Source of the DNA: a bacterium
Lineage (GTDB): Bacteria > Zhuqueibacterota > Zhuqueibacteria > Zhuqueibacterales > Geothermadaptataceae
Length of the DNA stretch: 64,000 bases
Reading direction: 5' to 3'
Assembly: GCA_024275575.1 (NCBI GenBank)
Contig: JAJRYV010000081.1
Coordinates: forward strand, 1 to 64,000
Shown: piece by piece, positions 1 through 9,910 of the stretch
Numbering within the stretch: the stretch's first letter is position 1
How the letters are laid out: each line of letters opens with the position of its first letter
Notes under the pieces: model-generated
Databases searched by the model: none
Told to the model about the DNA's origin: nothing
Seen by the model: the letters and a program-made list of their open reading frames with translations, nothing else
Translations under genes and position numbers: made by a program

Positions 1-3000
1 AGGCTGGGAAAAATCGATTACGCCTTGCAGGCAGGACGCAGTTTTCGTGCCGATCTTGCCCGGGAACTGGCAAAGGATGAAGCTTTTGCCGGTGAATTTG
101 CCGATGTCGCACCAGTGATCATTTTTCAGGGCACGGTGCATGGTGGGGCCTCGGGCGCTGTGGCGACACGGGTCAATTTTATCGGTGTGGATGATCGTTT
201 TCGAAAATTTTATAAAACCAACGCTCCCGCTTTTGAAAATGCCGCACAATCCGGTGCCATTTTGAACGAGGCACTGATGGCGGAGCTCGACGCCGCACCT
301 GGTGATGAATTGCTGTTGCATTTCGAAACGCTGACGCAGATTCACAAGGAAGCGCTTTTCGGCAGCAGCGAATTCGCCGATATCGCCCGCAGTCTGCGTA
401 TTAAAATTTCACACAGCCTGTCCGACGAAGGCGCCGGCGGTTTCAGCCTGGCGATACACCAGAGCACGCCGCTGAATGTTTTCCTGCCGCTACCGCTTTT
501 GCAGCAGGCTGCCGGGCTCGGGACTCAGGTCAACTGCCTGCTGGTTTCGGCGCGCAGAACAGATTCAAAAGGTGCCAGTCTTGCAAAGTTGCAGATATCG
601 CTCGATCGAATAGCAACACTGGAAGACCGTAAAATTTCTATCAAAAATACCGGCAATCTGGCCATCCTTGAAAGCAACGATATCTTGCTGCCGAATTCAT
701 TGCGCCGGGTGTTTGCTGAAATCGTCCGCGATTTAAAAATACCGGCGCAACAAGTCTTCTCCTATCTCGCTAACCGCCTCAGCGCCGGTGGCAGACATCT
801 GCCGTATTCAATGGTGACTGCAATCGATCAGATTCCCGGCCCGCAATTTGGTGAATTGCGAAATCTCTTTAGCCAAAAAACAACCTTGCCCGTGGGGGAT
901 GAAATCGTGCTGAATCAGTGGGCCCGCGATGATATGCAGGCGGCGGTGGGTGACACCGTCGAAATGACTTTTTTTCGCGCCGGAGAAAGGGGCAAGGCGG
1001 TTACAGATTCGAGCCGGTTTATCGTCAGTGAAATCGTACGTTTGGCCGGGTTGGCGAATGATCGGGATTTGGCGCCGGAGTTGCCGGGTCTTTCCGACGC
1101 CCAAAAAATGGGGTCGTGGGAACCGCCGTTTCCCGTCGATTTATCGTTGATTCGTGCGAAAGATGAAGATTACTGGGAGCAGTATCGCGCCACACCAAAA
1201 GCCTTTATCGCTTTTAGTCTCGGTGAGAAAATCTGGCGAAGCCGTTTCGGTGACCTCACATCGATTCGTTTTGCAGCGGCGCCCGGTAAATCGTTGTGGC
1301 AAACCATGCAACTGGTCGCAGAAAAATTACAGCAAAAATATCCTGCCGCCAACAGCGGTTTGCAATTCCACGCGGTGAAAAAAGAAATGCTCGCCGCTTC
1401 TGCCGGGGCGACTGATTTCGGCATGCTGTTTTTGTCGATGAGTTTTTTCCTCGTTTTTTCAGCCCTGATGGTCATCTATCTGCTCTTCACCACCCAACTG
1501 GAAAACCGTGGACTGGAACTCGGTCTGCGCAGCGCCCTCGGTTTTCCGGCGAGAAAAATTCGCCGCATTTTTCTTGCCGAGGGATTGCTCATCAGTGTGC
1601 TTGGCTGCCTGCCGGGATTGCTCGCTGCGGCCGGATTTCGTCAATTTATCATCTATGGCCTGAATAACTGGTGGAGCGCCGCGGTCGGAACATCCCATTT
1701 AAAATTTTTCTTCGATGGGCAACAAGTGTTGTTCGGCCTTGCTGTTTCCTTTTCTATCTCATCGCTCACAATCTGGCGTGCCGTGAGTAAAGCCGACCGC
1801 AATCCTGCCGCCGGACTACTGGCAAGAGGTGCGATGCCGCAGCTCGTGCCGGCGCCGAAGTGGGCGCGTATTGCCGCTGTTTTTTTTCTGCTGCTGGCAC
1901 TCAGTTTGGTATTTGCCGCCGCATTCCTCGCCGGCGCCAAAGCAGCTATTTTATTTTCGTTGGCCGGCATGTTTTTGCTCGTTGCCGGACTTCTGCTCTT
2001 TGCAATCTTTTTGCGCAAAAAAGATGAACATCCCTCAAGTCTGGCGATGAACATTCCCGCTTTGGCCGGAAAAAATGCCCGCAGCGCTCCGGGGCGCAGT
2101 TTGCTCGCCGTGGCATTGATATCCAGCGCCTGTTACATCATTATTATTACCGGCGCCAATAAACAGCAAATGAATGCACGAGATACGGGGAAAGAATCCG
2201 GCTCCGGCGGTTTCAGCCACATCGCCCGTTCAGCCATCGCCATCTATACCGATCTGAACGATCCGGATGGCCGGCTTGAGCTCGGGTTCGATGCTCAGGA
2301 GAATATCCGCTTGCGTGAGACACAGTTTTTCTCCTGCCGGTTTTTCCCCGGAGATGATGCCAGTTGTCTGAATTTATACCAGCCGGGCAAACCGGCGGTG
2401 CTCGGGCTGCCTGAGGCGTTTATCCAGCGGCAGGGATTTAGCTTTACAGCAGTCACGCGGGATACGGCAAATCCATGGGACCTGCTGCAGGCACGAGACA
2501 AGAGCGATGTTATCCCTGCAATTCTCGACGCCAACTCTGCTCAGTGGATTCTCAAAGTCGGCCTCGGTGATACGATTTCTTACACCAATCAGGCCGGACA
2601 AACAGTTTTGCTGCAAGTGGCGGGATTGCTTAAAAAAAGTATTTTTCAGAGTGAAATTCTCATCACAGAGAGCAATTTTCGCCGGGTTTTTCCCGAAATC
2701 GCAGGATTCACTTACTTTCTCATCGATGACCCTGTAGCCGCGAGCACGCTGCCCATATTGCTGGAAAAAAAACTGGCGGATTTCGGCTTTGATGTTCGCA
2801 CTACAGCGGCGAAACTGGCGGCATTTCAAAAAGTCGAGAACACCTATATTGCTATTTTTCAAAGCCTGGGCGGCCTCGGCTTAATCTTCGGAACACTTGG
2901 ACTGGGCATCGTTTTATTGAAGAACGCCCTGCAACGGCGGCGGGAATTGCCGCCATGCGTGCCATGGGATTTCTTCAGCGAACGATTTCGCGACTCCTGT

Positions 3001-3224
3001 TGCTGGAGAATGTTTTTCTCCTGTTGTCCGGGATCATTCTCGGTTTGTTCGCTGCTTTTATTTCCATCTTCCCGCGCTTATGGGACAATTGGCACGGCAT
3101 ACCGCTGTTCTCACTTGGTCTAATGCTCTTGTTTGTGTTTATAACAGGTGTGATCACCAGCCTGGCGGCGTTGCATTTTGTTAAAAAAATGCCGTTGATG
3201 CCGGCACTGAAAGAGGCAAATTAG
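1..3224 (+). CDS. FtsX/MacB-type ABC transporter permease, 5' partial, frameshifted near the 3' end
   Basis: The reading frame is open from the first base of the window, so the true start lies upstream; the TTG at 25 is only the first internal start-like codon. The protein is over 1050 residues with a large extracytoplasmic part, then hydrophobic segments around bases 1420-1500, 1570-1660 and 1870-2020 and a last group from about 2870. The stretch after the first helix (ENRGLELGLRSALGFPARKI) is the typical FtsX coupling region, and a second copy (RRREL...AMRAMGF) lies at the C-terminus. Near 2949 the frame breaks: frame 1 runs on as nonsense to 3123, while frame 3 carries the expected last helices, ending at 3224. 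Restoring one base gives a continuous RRRELAAMRAMGF. The duplicated permease layout suggests a lipoprotein or macrolide-type exporter subunit, but the substrate is unknown. It heads the redox/propeller operon that follows. Confidence 0.8.
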
Positions 3225-3256
3225 TTCCACTTTACTGTATTTCTGCTGGTTGAAAC

Positions 3257-4717
3257 ATGCAAATCAAAAGAGACAACCACATCACCGGCATTTCGGCTGC
3301 GGTTTCAAGTCTCGTTGCCGGATGTCTTTTCTACTGGTGGATTTCCTTCGACCCGACCACGGATTTCAAAACCTGGGGCCCGGGGCTGGATAATCGCCCG
3401 CCGGAAAGTGAACTTCTCGCAGCAAAAAAGGCGGCAGCCGAAGTCGTCAAAATCGGTGAATTCGGCGAGCAATTCAGCGGCCACCCATCTTTGCTTTCTG
3501 CAAGCTGGCCGCGTTTTCGTGGCGCTGAGGCTGATAATATTTCCAAAGAAAAAGTACGACTTGCCAACAACTGGGGTGCGCAGGGGCCGCAAAAACTATG
3601 GTCGGTGCCACTCGGCGAAGGACATGCGGGAGCGGCAGTTGCCAATGGGCGCGTCTATGTGCTCGATTACGATGAAGAGCAAAAAGCCGATGCCCTGCGC
3701 TGCTTCTCGCTCGATGACGGCGTGGAAATCTGGCGGCGCTGGTATCGCGTGCATGTTAAACGAAATCACGGTTATTCCCGCACCATTCCGGCAGTCACGG
3801 ATAAGTTTGTCGTCTCCATCGGGCCGCGCTGCCATGTGATGTGTGTCGATGCAATTTCCGGCGATTTTCTCTGGGGTATCGACCTCGAGAAGGATTTTGC
3901 CACAGAGGTGCCCTTCTGGTATACCGGCCAGTGTCCATTGATCGATGACGGCGTTGCGGTGATCGCACCGGGCGGCAAAGCGCTGATGATCGGTATCGAT
4001 TGTGCCAGCGGAGAAATTCTCTGGCAAACGCCCAATCCCAACGGCTGGAAAATGTCCCATTCATCGATCATGCGCGTGGTCTTGTTCGGTAAAGCGATGT
4101 ATATTTACTGCGCCAAAGGTGGTATTTTCGCCGTTTCTGCAGAAAAGGGCGAACAGGGCAAATTACTCTGGCAATCGACGCTGTGGAATGTCTCGGTTTC
4201 CGCGCCCGCGCCGATTGTGCTCGCCGATGGCCAGATTTATGTCGCCGGCGGTTACGGCGCCGGCGCTGCGCTGCTCAAAGTGAATTTACTGAACGGTGAA
4301 TATACAGTGGAGAGATTGCTAAAATACAAACCCGATGCCGGCATGGCAACGGAACAGCAAACCCCTTTGTTGTATAAAAACCACTTTTTTACAATTCAGC
4401 CAAAAGATGCCGGCGTTTTGCGCAAACAACTGGTCTGCTACAGTGCCGACGATATCACAAAACCGGTGTGGAGCAGCGGTGTTGCCAACAGATTTGGCCT
4501 GGGGCCGTATCTGATCGCCGACGGAAAAATATTTGTGCTCGCCGATGACGGTGTTTTGACTATGCTCGAATTATCAACCCAAAAATACAAACAGCTCGAC
4601 CAGGCGCGTATCATCCCCGACGGTACCGATGCCTGGGGGCCGATGGCGCTGGTCGCCGGCAGATTGCTCTTGCGAGATTCACATCAGCTCGTTTGTCTCG
4701 ATGTCGCAGCAAAATAA
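3257..4717 (+). CDS. Membrane-anchored PQQ-like (BamB-type) beta-propeller protein
   Basis: This 486-residue protein has one N-terminal hydrophobic segment (about residues 12-30, with a Cys near 23) and then an extracytoplasmic propeller. Repeated units of the form 'VYVLD...GVEIWRR', 'GDFLWG', 'GEILWQT' and 'GKLLWQS' are the PQQ/BamB-type blade signature. Before the first blade is a WPRFRG motif, common in PQQ-propeller proteins found with secreted redox proteins. No quinoprotein dehydrogenase active site is obvious, so an enzyme function is not claimed; a binding or scaffold role is more likely. It starts 32 bases after the permease stop and is followed by the NHL gene 13 bases after its own stop, so it belongs to the same operon. 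The ribosome binding site is weak. Confidence 0.8.
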   Translation: MQIKRDNHITGISAAVSSLVAGCLFYWWISFDPTTDFKTWGPGLDNRPPESELLAAKKAAAEVVKIGEFGEQFSGHPSLLSASWPRFRGAEADNISKEKVRLANNWGAQGPQKLWSVPLGEGHAGAAVANGRVYVLDYDEEQKADALRCFSLDDGVEIWRRWYRVHVKRNHGYSRTIPAVTDKFVVSIGPRCHVMCVDAISGDFLWGIDLEKDFATEVPFWYTGQCPLIDDGVAVIAPGGKALMIGIDCASGEILWQTPNPNGWKMSHSSIMRVVLFGKAMYIYCAKGGIFAVSAEKGEQGKLLWQSTLWNVSVSAPAPIVLADGQIYVAGGYGAGAALLKVNLLNGEYTVERLLKYKPDAGMATEQQTPLLYKNHFFTIQPKDAGVLRKQLVCYSADDITKPVWSSGVANRFGLGPYLIADGKIFVLADDGVLTMLELSTQKYKQLDQARIIPDGTDAWGPMALVAGRLLLRDSHQLVCLDVAAK

Positions 4718-4730
4718 CCTGAGGATTGTG

Positions 4731-5705
4731 ATGCAGGGTTTTTTCAAAACATTAAAATATGTCGCCATCGCTTTGGCCGGCGTGGCAATCGTTGCCGGTT
4801 TGATGAGCCGCGAGGGTCTGTTAGGCGACCGAAACAGCAAGCGCACAGACCCCGGACTCATCAGTTTCGCTGAATTCATCAAACCCATCGATCCGCAAAT
4901 GATCGGCTATCGTGAGAGTGCCGGTTTCCCGCTGCCGTTTGAACAGGCTACTGCGCTAGCAGTCGATAGTGCGGATAATCTTTATGTGGCCGGTGATTCC
5001 AGCCTGTTGATTTTCGACAGTACCGGCAAGCAAAAATCGCAGATCGCTCTGCAAAACAAAGTCTTCAGCCTTAGCGTTTTTGCCGCTCGAATTTACCTCG
5101 CTCAAGCCGATTGCATTCAGGTTTTGAATCTTGCCGGAAAACCGCTGGAGCGCTGGAGCGAAGTGGCGGCCGGGGTACACTTTACTTCACTTCTGGCCAT
5201 GGAACAAGGCGTGTTTGCCGCTGATGCGCGCAACAAGGTTATCTGGCATTATGACTATAACGGCAAGCGGATTAAAGCGATCGGTCAACGCGATATGCAA
5301 AAAGGTAAATTAGGATTCATCGTGCCGGGGCCGTTTTTTGATATCGCCCGCGGTTACGCAGACCAGCTCTGGGCTGTGAATCCCGGCAAACACCAGTTGG
5401 AGAATTATACTATCGCCGGTGAGTTGCGCTCATCCTGGCGCCGGGTTTCGGTAGATATCGATGGTTTCTGTGGCTGCTGCAATCCGGTTCAAATAGCGAT
5501 TCTGCCCGACGGTGCCTTCGTGACCTGCGAGAAAGGCATTCCACGGGTGAAAGTGCATGAACCCTCCGGCGACCTGCGCACGGTTGTCGCCGGCCCCGAC
5601 CAATTTGCCGAGGGTACCGTCATCGCCGATGTGGCCGTCGATTCGCAGAACCGGGTGTTGGTGCTGGACCCGGTGAGAAAAACGGTGCGGGTTTTCAAAA
5701 AATAG
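4731..5705 (+). CDS. Membrane-anchored NHL-repeat propeller protein
   Basis: The ATG at 4731 is preceded by a GAGG-type ribosome binding site just after the previous stop; a longer frame from 4629 overlaps the upstream gene and is rejected. The 324-residue product has an N-terminal helix (about residues 7-24) and then repeats such as 'ALAVDSADNLYVAGD', 'VFAADARNKVIWHYD' and 'VAVDSQNRVLVLDPV', which are NHL/SMP-30-like blades. A GCCNP motif near residue 247 brings two adjacent cysteines into the propeller, unusual for a pure NHL scaffold and suggestive of metal or redox contact. Its place between a PQQ propeller and Fe-S proteins suggests it is an extracytoplasmic part of the same complex. No catalytic assignment is possible. 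Confidence 0.78.
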   Translation: MQGFFKTLKYVAIALAGVAIVAGLMSREGLLGDRNSKRTDPGLISFAEFIKPIDPQMIGYRESAGFPLPFEQATALAVDSADNLYVAGDSSLLIFDSTGKQKSQIALQNKVFSLSVFAARIYLAQADCIQVLNLAGKPLERWSEVAAGVHFTSLLAMEQGVFAADARNKVIWHYDYNGKRIKAIGQRDMQKGKLGFIVPGPFFDIARGYADQLWAVNPGKHQLENYTIAGELRSSWRRVSVDIDGFCGCCNPVQIAILPDGAFVTCEKGIPRVKVHEPSGDLRTVVAGPDQFAEGTVIADVAVDSQNRVLVLDPVRKTVRVFKK

Positions 5706-5784
5706 CTGCAGGTTTCAGCCTGCGGCGGAATTGGCCCAAACAAGACATTAAGTTTGACCTCTGGTTATTAAAGGAGACCCCAAG

Positions 5785-6030
5785 ATGCCAATATTTTACC
5801 AACCAATGCAACGCCGGGAATTTTTTAAAACATGCGCCCGCAATGTGACTTTTGCGCTTGTCAGTTTATTGGGGTTGTTTCTGGTTTATAAAAAGCGGGA
5901 TAGCAACGGCGTGCATGTGTGCATCAACGACGGCCTGTGCCGCGGCTGCCGCAAATATAATGGTTGTATTTTGCCCCGGGCTGTTTCCGACAGGCAAGCG
6001 AATTATACCAACGAGCGAGTTGAATCATGA
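5785..6030 (+). CDS. Small Tat-like cysteine-rich membrane protein
   Basis: This 81-residue protein carries an RREFFK twin-arginine-like motif at residues 10-15 followed by a hydrophobic helix, and then a short tail with four cysteines in the order C-x5-C-x2-C-x4-C. The start is supported by an AAAGGAG sequence upstream. Its stop overlaps the next ATG (ATGA), showing translational coupling to the ferredoxin. The family is not recognised. The four cysteines could hold an iron-sulfur cluster or metal, or act as a redox switch on the outer face of the membrane. An alternative start at 5806 would place the RR motif right at the N-terminus. Confidence 0.7.
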   Translation: MPIFYQPMQRREFFKTCARNVTFALVSLLGLFLVYKKRDSNGVHVCINDGLCRGCRKYNGCILPRAVSDRQANYTNERVES

Positions 6031-6602
6031 ATGAAAATGTGAAACGCCGCGATTTTTTCAAAAACAGCTTGCGCGCCACGCTGGCCCTGGGACTGGGCGG
6101 CATCGCAACTTTTGCCATGCGCAAACTGAGTTCTCGCAACACCGTCTGGCAAATTGATCCTGAAAAATGTGTCCAATGCGAGCAGTGTTCGACCCGATGC
6201 GTGCTCGACCTCTCCGCCGTTAAAGCGGTGCACGCTCACGATATGTGCGGCCACTGCGATCTATGCGGCGGCTACCACCGGCCTGACGCCAAAGCGCAGG
6301 ACACCGCCGCCGAAAACCAGCTCTGCCCGACACGCGCCATCAAACGCACTTTCGTCGAAGACCCCTATTTCAGCTATACCATCATCGAAGAAAAATGCAT
6401 CGCTTGTGCCAAATGTGTGAAGGGTTGTGCCGCTTTCGGCAACAGCTCCCTTTACCTGCAGGTGCGTCATGACCGCTGTCTCAATTGTAACGAATGCGCC
6501 ATTGCCAAAGCTTGCCCGGCGGCGGCATTTCGACGCGTACCCTCAGATCAACCCTATTTACTCAAAAGCAAACAGGCCGCGACATGGCACGCAAAAATGT
6601 AA
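6027..6602 (+). CDS. Tat-exported multi-cluster ferredoxin (NapG/MauM-like)
   Basis: The N-terminus has a KRRDFFK Tat motif (residues 5-11) and a hydrophobic stretch, so the folded Fe-S protein is expected to be exported or membrane-tethered. Cysteine motifs CVQCEQC (about residue 48), CGHCDLC (about 74), CIACAKC (about 124) and CLNCNEC (about 151) supply ligands for up to four [4Fe-4S] clusters. The 191-residue length and layout resemble NapG/MauM-type ferredoxins, which partner NapH-like membrane proteins in periplasmic electron transfer. The next gene is exactly such a protein and overlaps this one by 19 bases. The physiological donor and acceptor are not in view. Confidence 0.88.
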   Translation: MNENVKRRDFFKNSLRATLALGLGGIATFAMRKLSSRNTVWQIDPEKCVQCEQCSTRCVLDLSAVKAVHAHDMCGHCDLCGGYHRPDAKAQDTAAENQLCPTRAIKRTFVEDPYFSYTIIEEKCIACAKCVKGCAAFGNSSLYLQVRHDRCLNCNECAIAKACPAAAFRRVPSDQPYLLKSKQAATWHAKM

Positions 6603-7921
6603 TTAAAAAGTACAGCCCGGCCTTCGGCATCGCGCTGATGCTGTTGTTGATGATCGGCTCGTTTTATGCGCAAGACCGCTTCCCGCGACCGGAATTTGAA
6701 AGCGGTTATCAACGCCCGCTGACGACCACACCCGGCCCGCAAGCGCGCTTTTTCGAGGTGTTCGATATTTTCGTTTTAATCGCTGCTCTCGGTGTTGCAA
6801 GCTATCTCGCATTTAAAAAACGCTCGCGCAGCGGCATTTTCTGGATGACGGTTTTTTCCGCCGCTTATTTCGGTTTTTTCCGCAACGGCTGTGTCTGCGC
6901 CATCGGTTCGCTGCAAAATGTTTCGGCGGCCGTTTTCTACCCCGGTTATTTTATCCCACTGAGCGTCATCGCGTTTTTCGTTATCCCGTTGATTTTTGCA
7001 TTGTTTTTTGGCCGCACCTTTTGCTCCTCCGTTTGCCCGCTCGGTTGTATACAGGATCTGGTACTGCTCAAAGCGGTGAAAGTCCCTCGCTGGCTTTCGG
7101 AAATTCTGGGCGTTGTGCCTTATATTTATCTCGCTCTCGCTGTTTTGTTTGCCGCGACCGGCTCGGCATTTATCATCTGCCGCTATGACCCATTTATCTC
7201 TATTTATCGCATGACCGGTGATTTCAACACGCTGCTGTATTCGTTCGGTTTTGTTGGTTTAAGCGTATTCGTCGGTCGGCCCTACTGCCGTTTTTTGTGC
7301 CCTTATGGTGTGCTGCTCGGCTGGATGTCCGGCCTGTCGAAACACCATGTCACCACAACGCCGAACAATTGTGTACTGTGCCGCCTTTGCGAAGATGCCT
7401 GTCCCTTCGATCACATCGATAAACCGGCGAGCGGCAAAATCGGTATTGCCCACTCGACGAATCTGAAACGCATCGCTACGGTGATCGTTTTGATTCCGCT
7501 GATCAGCACTGCGGCCGGCTGGGCGTTGTCCGAAACGCACCTGATTTTCTCTCGCATGCATCCCACCGTCAGGCTGGCCGAGGAAGTTTTGCTGGAAGAT
7601 GCCGGCGGCCGGAGAACGACTTCCTTAGAAACGCGGACTTTCCGCAGCAAAGACAAAACAAAGCAGGAGTTGATCGACCAGGCGCGAGAAATTCAAAACC
7701 AGTTTTGCCTCGGTGGCTGGTTTGCCGGCGGTTTTCTGGGATTGCTGTTCAGCATAAAAATCATCAAATTCTCCATCGTCCGGCCGCGTGCTGATTATGA
7801 AATAAACAAAATCTCCTGCTATTCCTGTGCCCGCTGTTTCGAATCCTGTCCCAACGAACATGTACGATTAGGAAATTTGAATAGTGAACCAGTTCTCGAT
7901 ATTAAACAAATTACACCTTAA
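6584..7921 (+). CDS. NapH/NosR-like membrane 4Fe-4S protein
   Basis: I place the start at the ATG at 6584, inside the end of the ferredoxin gene; the longer frame from 6494 only shadows that gene. The 445-residue protein has about five or six transmembrane helices. Cysteine motifs FCSSVCP (about residue 145) and YCRFLCP (about 233), both of the CxxxCP type typical of NapH, NosR and CcoG proteins, are followed by a ferredoxin-like CVLCRLCEDACP (about 263) and a second one near the C-terminus, CYSCARCFESCP (about 411). An additional NGCVCAIGS motif near residue 105 matches the NosR-like group. The role inferred is quinol-linked or cytoplasm-to-periplasm electron transfer with the Tat ferredoxin. 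Confidence 0.88.
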   Translation: MARKNVIKKYSPAFGIALMLLLMIGSFYAQDRFPRPEFESGYQRPLTTTPGPQARFFEVFDIFVLIAALGVASYLAFKKRSRSGIFWMTVFSAAYFGFFRNGCVCAIGSLQNVSAAVFYPGYFIPLSVIAFFVIPLIFALFFGRTFCSSVCPLGCIQDLVLLKAVKVPRWLSEILGVVPYIYLALAVLFAATGSAFIICRYDPFISIYRMTGDFNTLLYSFGFVGLSVFVGRPYCRFLCPYGVLLGWMSGLSKHHVTTTPNNCVLCRLCEDACPFDHIDKPASGKIGIAHSTNLKRIATVIVLIPLISTAAGWALSETHLIFSRMHPTVRLAEEVLLEDAGGRRTTSLETRTFRSKDKTKQELIDQAREIQNQFCLGGWFAGGFLGLLFSIKIIKFSIVRPRADYEINKISCYSCARCFESCPNEHVRLGNLNSEPVLDIKQITP

Positions 7922-9581
7922 AAAGGAAACACTTTACAATATTTGCCGCGGTGTGGCCATCGTCGCAGCCGTCTTTTCATTTGTCATGTGTACCTTGCTC
8001 ATCACCAATTATCTGCAATCGCGCATGCTGGACCCACTTGAAAATCCCGCACTTGAGCGCCTGATTTCCCAATTGCAGGATAATCCGCAAGATATGCAAT
8101 TAAAAGCGCAAATTCGCGAAATCGACCTGCTGTCGCGCAAAGCGTTATTCATCAATCAGTGGCAGATTCGCACCGGATCAACTATTTTGCTCGCTGCGGT
8201 AATTCTTTTGTTGATCACACTGAAGACGATGGATACCCTGCAAACTAAATTGCCCGATCCGCAGGGTTCGCTGGATGATAATGAGGCATGGTACTTATCG
8301 ACAAAAATCAGACAGGGGATTGCCGCCCTGGGGCTCTTTTTAATTGGAACGGCTGTCATTTTTGCCATGCTTTCTTATAGCGAATTGGCGGAAACCGATA
8401 AAAAGATGCACGCGGCAACCGCCTCGCCGCAGGATTTTGCCCGCAACTGGGCAAATTTTCGTGGGCCGGGCGGCCTCGGTATCAGCCCTTCGAAAGCAGC
8501 TCCGGTTGCATGGGATATCAAATCAGAAGCGGGAATCCGTTGGCATGTCCCTGTGCCGAAACCCGGTTTCAATTCACCGATATTATGGGGTGAGAATATC
8601 TTTCTCTGTGGCGGGGATAAAAACAGCCTGGCAATATTCTGTTACAATATTATTGATGGAGAATTATTGTGGCGAAGCCGTGTCGATGATCCAAATGACA
8701 AAACGCTGGCTGAATTTCGTCCCCAGCATGATACCGGTTTTGCCGCGCCGACAATGGCGACAAACGGCCGTTTTGTTTTTGCAATTTTCAACACCGGCCT
8801 CATTGCCGCCTGTGATTTTAACGGCAATCTCATCTGGACAAAAAACCTCGGCGTGCCGGAAAATCACTACGGCCATTCATCTTCACTAATCGTCTTCGAA
8901 AACCTGCTTATCGTGCAATATGACCAATCGGCAAACGCCCGTTTGCTTGCATTGGACACGATGTCCGGCAGCACGGTTTGGCGCGTTAAGCGTGAGATCA
9001 TATCCTGGTCATCACCGGTGTTAATCAATTTTGACGGACGCTGTGAACTCATCGTCACCGATTGCTTTTCGGTGACTTCATTTGACCCCAAAACCGGGGT
9101 GAAATACTGGCAAGTGGATTGTCTCGATGGCGAACATGCTCCCTCGCCGGCATTTGCCGCTGATATGCTGGTGGTCGGCAATGAATATTCCCAGGCAACA
9201 GGCTTGCGCCTCGGCAAGGACACGCCGGAATCTGTCTGGGAATATTATGATGACCTGCCCGACGCCGTCAGTCCGCTGGCAACCGATGAATTCGTCTTTT
9301 TTGTCGCCAGTTATGGTGTTGTAACTTGTCTTGATATCAAATCCGGCGAGCTGCTGTGGACACATGATTACAAGAAAAATATCTATGCTTCGCCGATTTT
9401 ATCCGGCAAAAATATCTATCTGCTCGACCGCAACGGCACGATGCATATATTCTCTGCGGCAAAAGAATTTAAAAGTATTGCAGACCTGCCTTTAGGCCGG
9501 AAAGCCGCGGCCACCCCGGTCATCATCGACGGCCGAATTTATGTGCGCATGGAAAAGAGTCTGATCTGTATCGGTGAGTAA
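7884..9581 (+). CDS. PQQ-like beta-propeller protein with N-terminal membrane domain
   Basis: The GTG start at 7884 lies within the end of the upstream gene and follows an AGGA sequence, so the two are translationally coupled. Three hydrophobic segments (about residues 20-45, 92-112 and 146-170) precede a WANFRGPGG motif and a C-terminal propeller with blades such as 'GELLWRS', 'GNLIWTKN', 'GSTVWRV' and 'GELLWTHDY'. This is the second PQQ-type propeller in the operon; both carry the W-x-x-FRG lead-in. A fixed extracytoplasmic propeller beside Fe-S proteins fits a sensor, assembly or docking unit better than an enzyme. No cofactor-binding residues can be asserted. Confidence 0.82.
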   Translation: MNQFSILNKLHLKKETLYNICRGVAIVAAVFSFVMCTLLITNYLQSRMLDPLENPALERLISQLQDNPQDMQLKAQIREIDLLSRKALFINQWQIRTGSTILLAAVILLLITLKTMDTLQTKLPDPQGSLDDNEAWYLSTKIRQGIAALGLFLIGTAVIFAMLSYSELAETDKKMHAATASPQDFARNWANFRGPGGLGISPSKAAPVAWDIKSEAGIRWHVPVPKPGFNSPILWGENIFLCGGDKNSLAIFCYNIIDGELLWRSRVDDPNDKTLAEFRPQHDTGFAAPTMATNGRFVFAIFNTGLIAACDFNGNLIWTKNLGVPENHYGHSSSLIVFENLLIVQYDQSANARLLALDTMSGSTVWRVKREIISWSSPVLINFDGRCELIVTDCFSVTSFDPKTGVKYWQVDCLDGEHAPSPAFAADMLVVGNEYSQATGLRLGKDTPESVWEYYDDLPDAVSPLATDEFVFFVASYGVVTCLDIKSGELLWTHDYKKNIYASPILSGKNIYLLDRNGTMHIFSAAKEFKSIADLPLGRKAAATPVIIDGRIYVRMEKSLICIGE

Positions 9582-9767
9582 AAGAAAATAGCACTATATT
9601 AAACTGTAACGCGTTCACCGCAGGTATGGTCAAATTTCATAGTTACCGGCATGCTTTAATGGCCCGTGCATGTAAATCCTATCGATCGCTAAAACAAAGA
9701 GTTACACTACTCGCTGCAAGTTTGTCTGCTTTTGGCCCGGGTGTTGCTTTTCCTGAGATATCATCTA

Positions 9768-9908
9768 TGGTATTCCGGTTCTTCCGAACGGCTTGAAGAC
9801 GAAGGCGAGGTGCCGGGCCTGACCCAAATCGGTTATGCGCGCTCCGAAGACGGCGTTCACTGCATCAAAGATGTGAACAAACCTGTCCTTCGCAAAGGCG
9901 CATCCTGA
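9768..9908 (+). pseudogene. Remnant of a GH43/GH130-like five-bladed propeller protein
   Basis: One frame carries WYSGSSE followed by IGYARSEDGVH and NKPVL before a stop. This 'WYSG ... IGYA-S-DG-HW ... NPVL' succession is typical of a blade from glycosidase-like five-bladed propellers. There is no start codon or remaining length, so it is a fragment. It lies directly before a beta-helix fragment in another frame, as expected from repeated deletions. Confidence 0.5.
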
Positions 9909-9910
9909 AT

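Noticed and set aside
1653-2054. Minus-strand frame of 133 codons inside the permease gene
   Set aside because: Antisense shadow of the permease; no ribosome binding site, no recognisable motifs, basic and Ser-rich composition typical of reverse frames.
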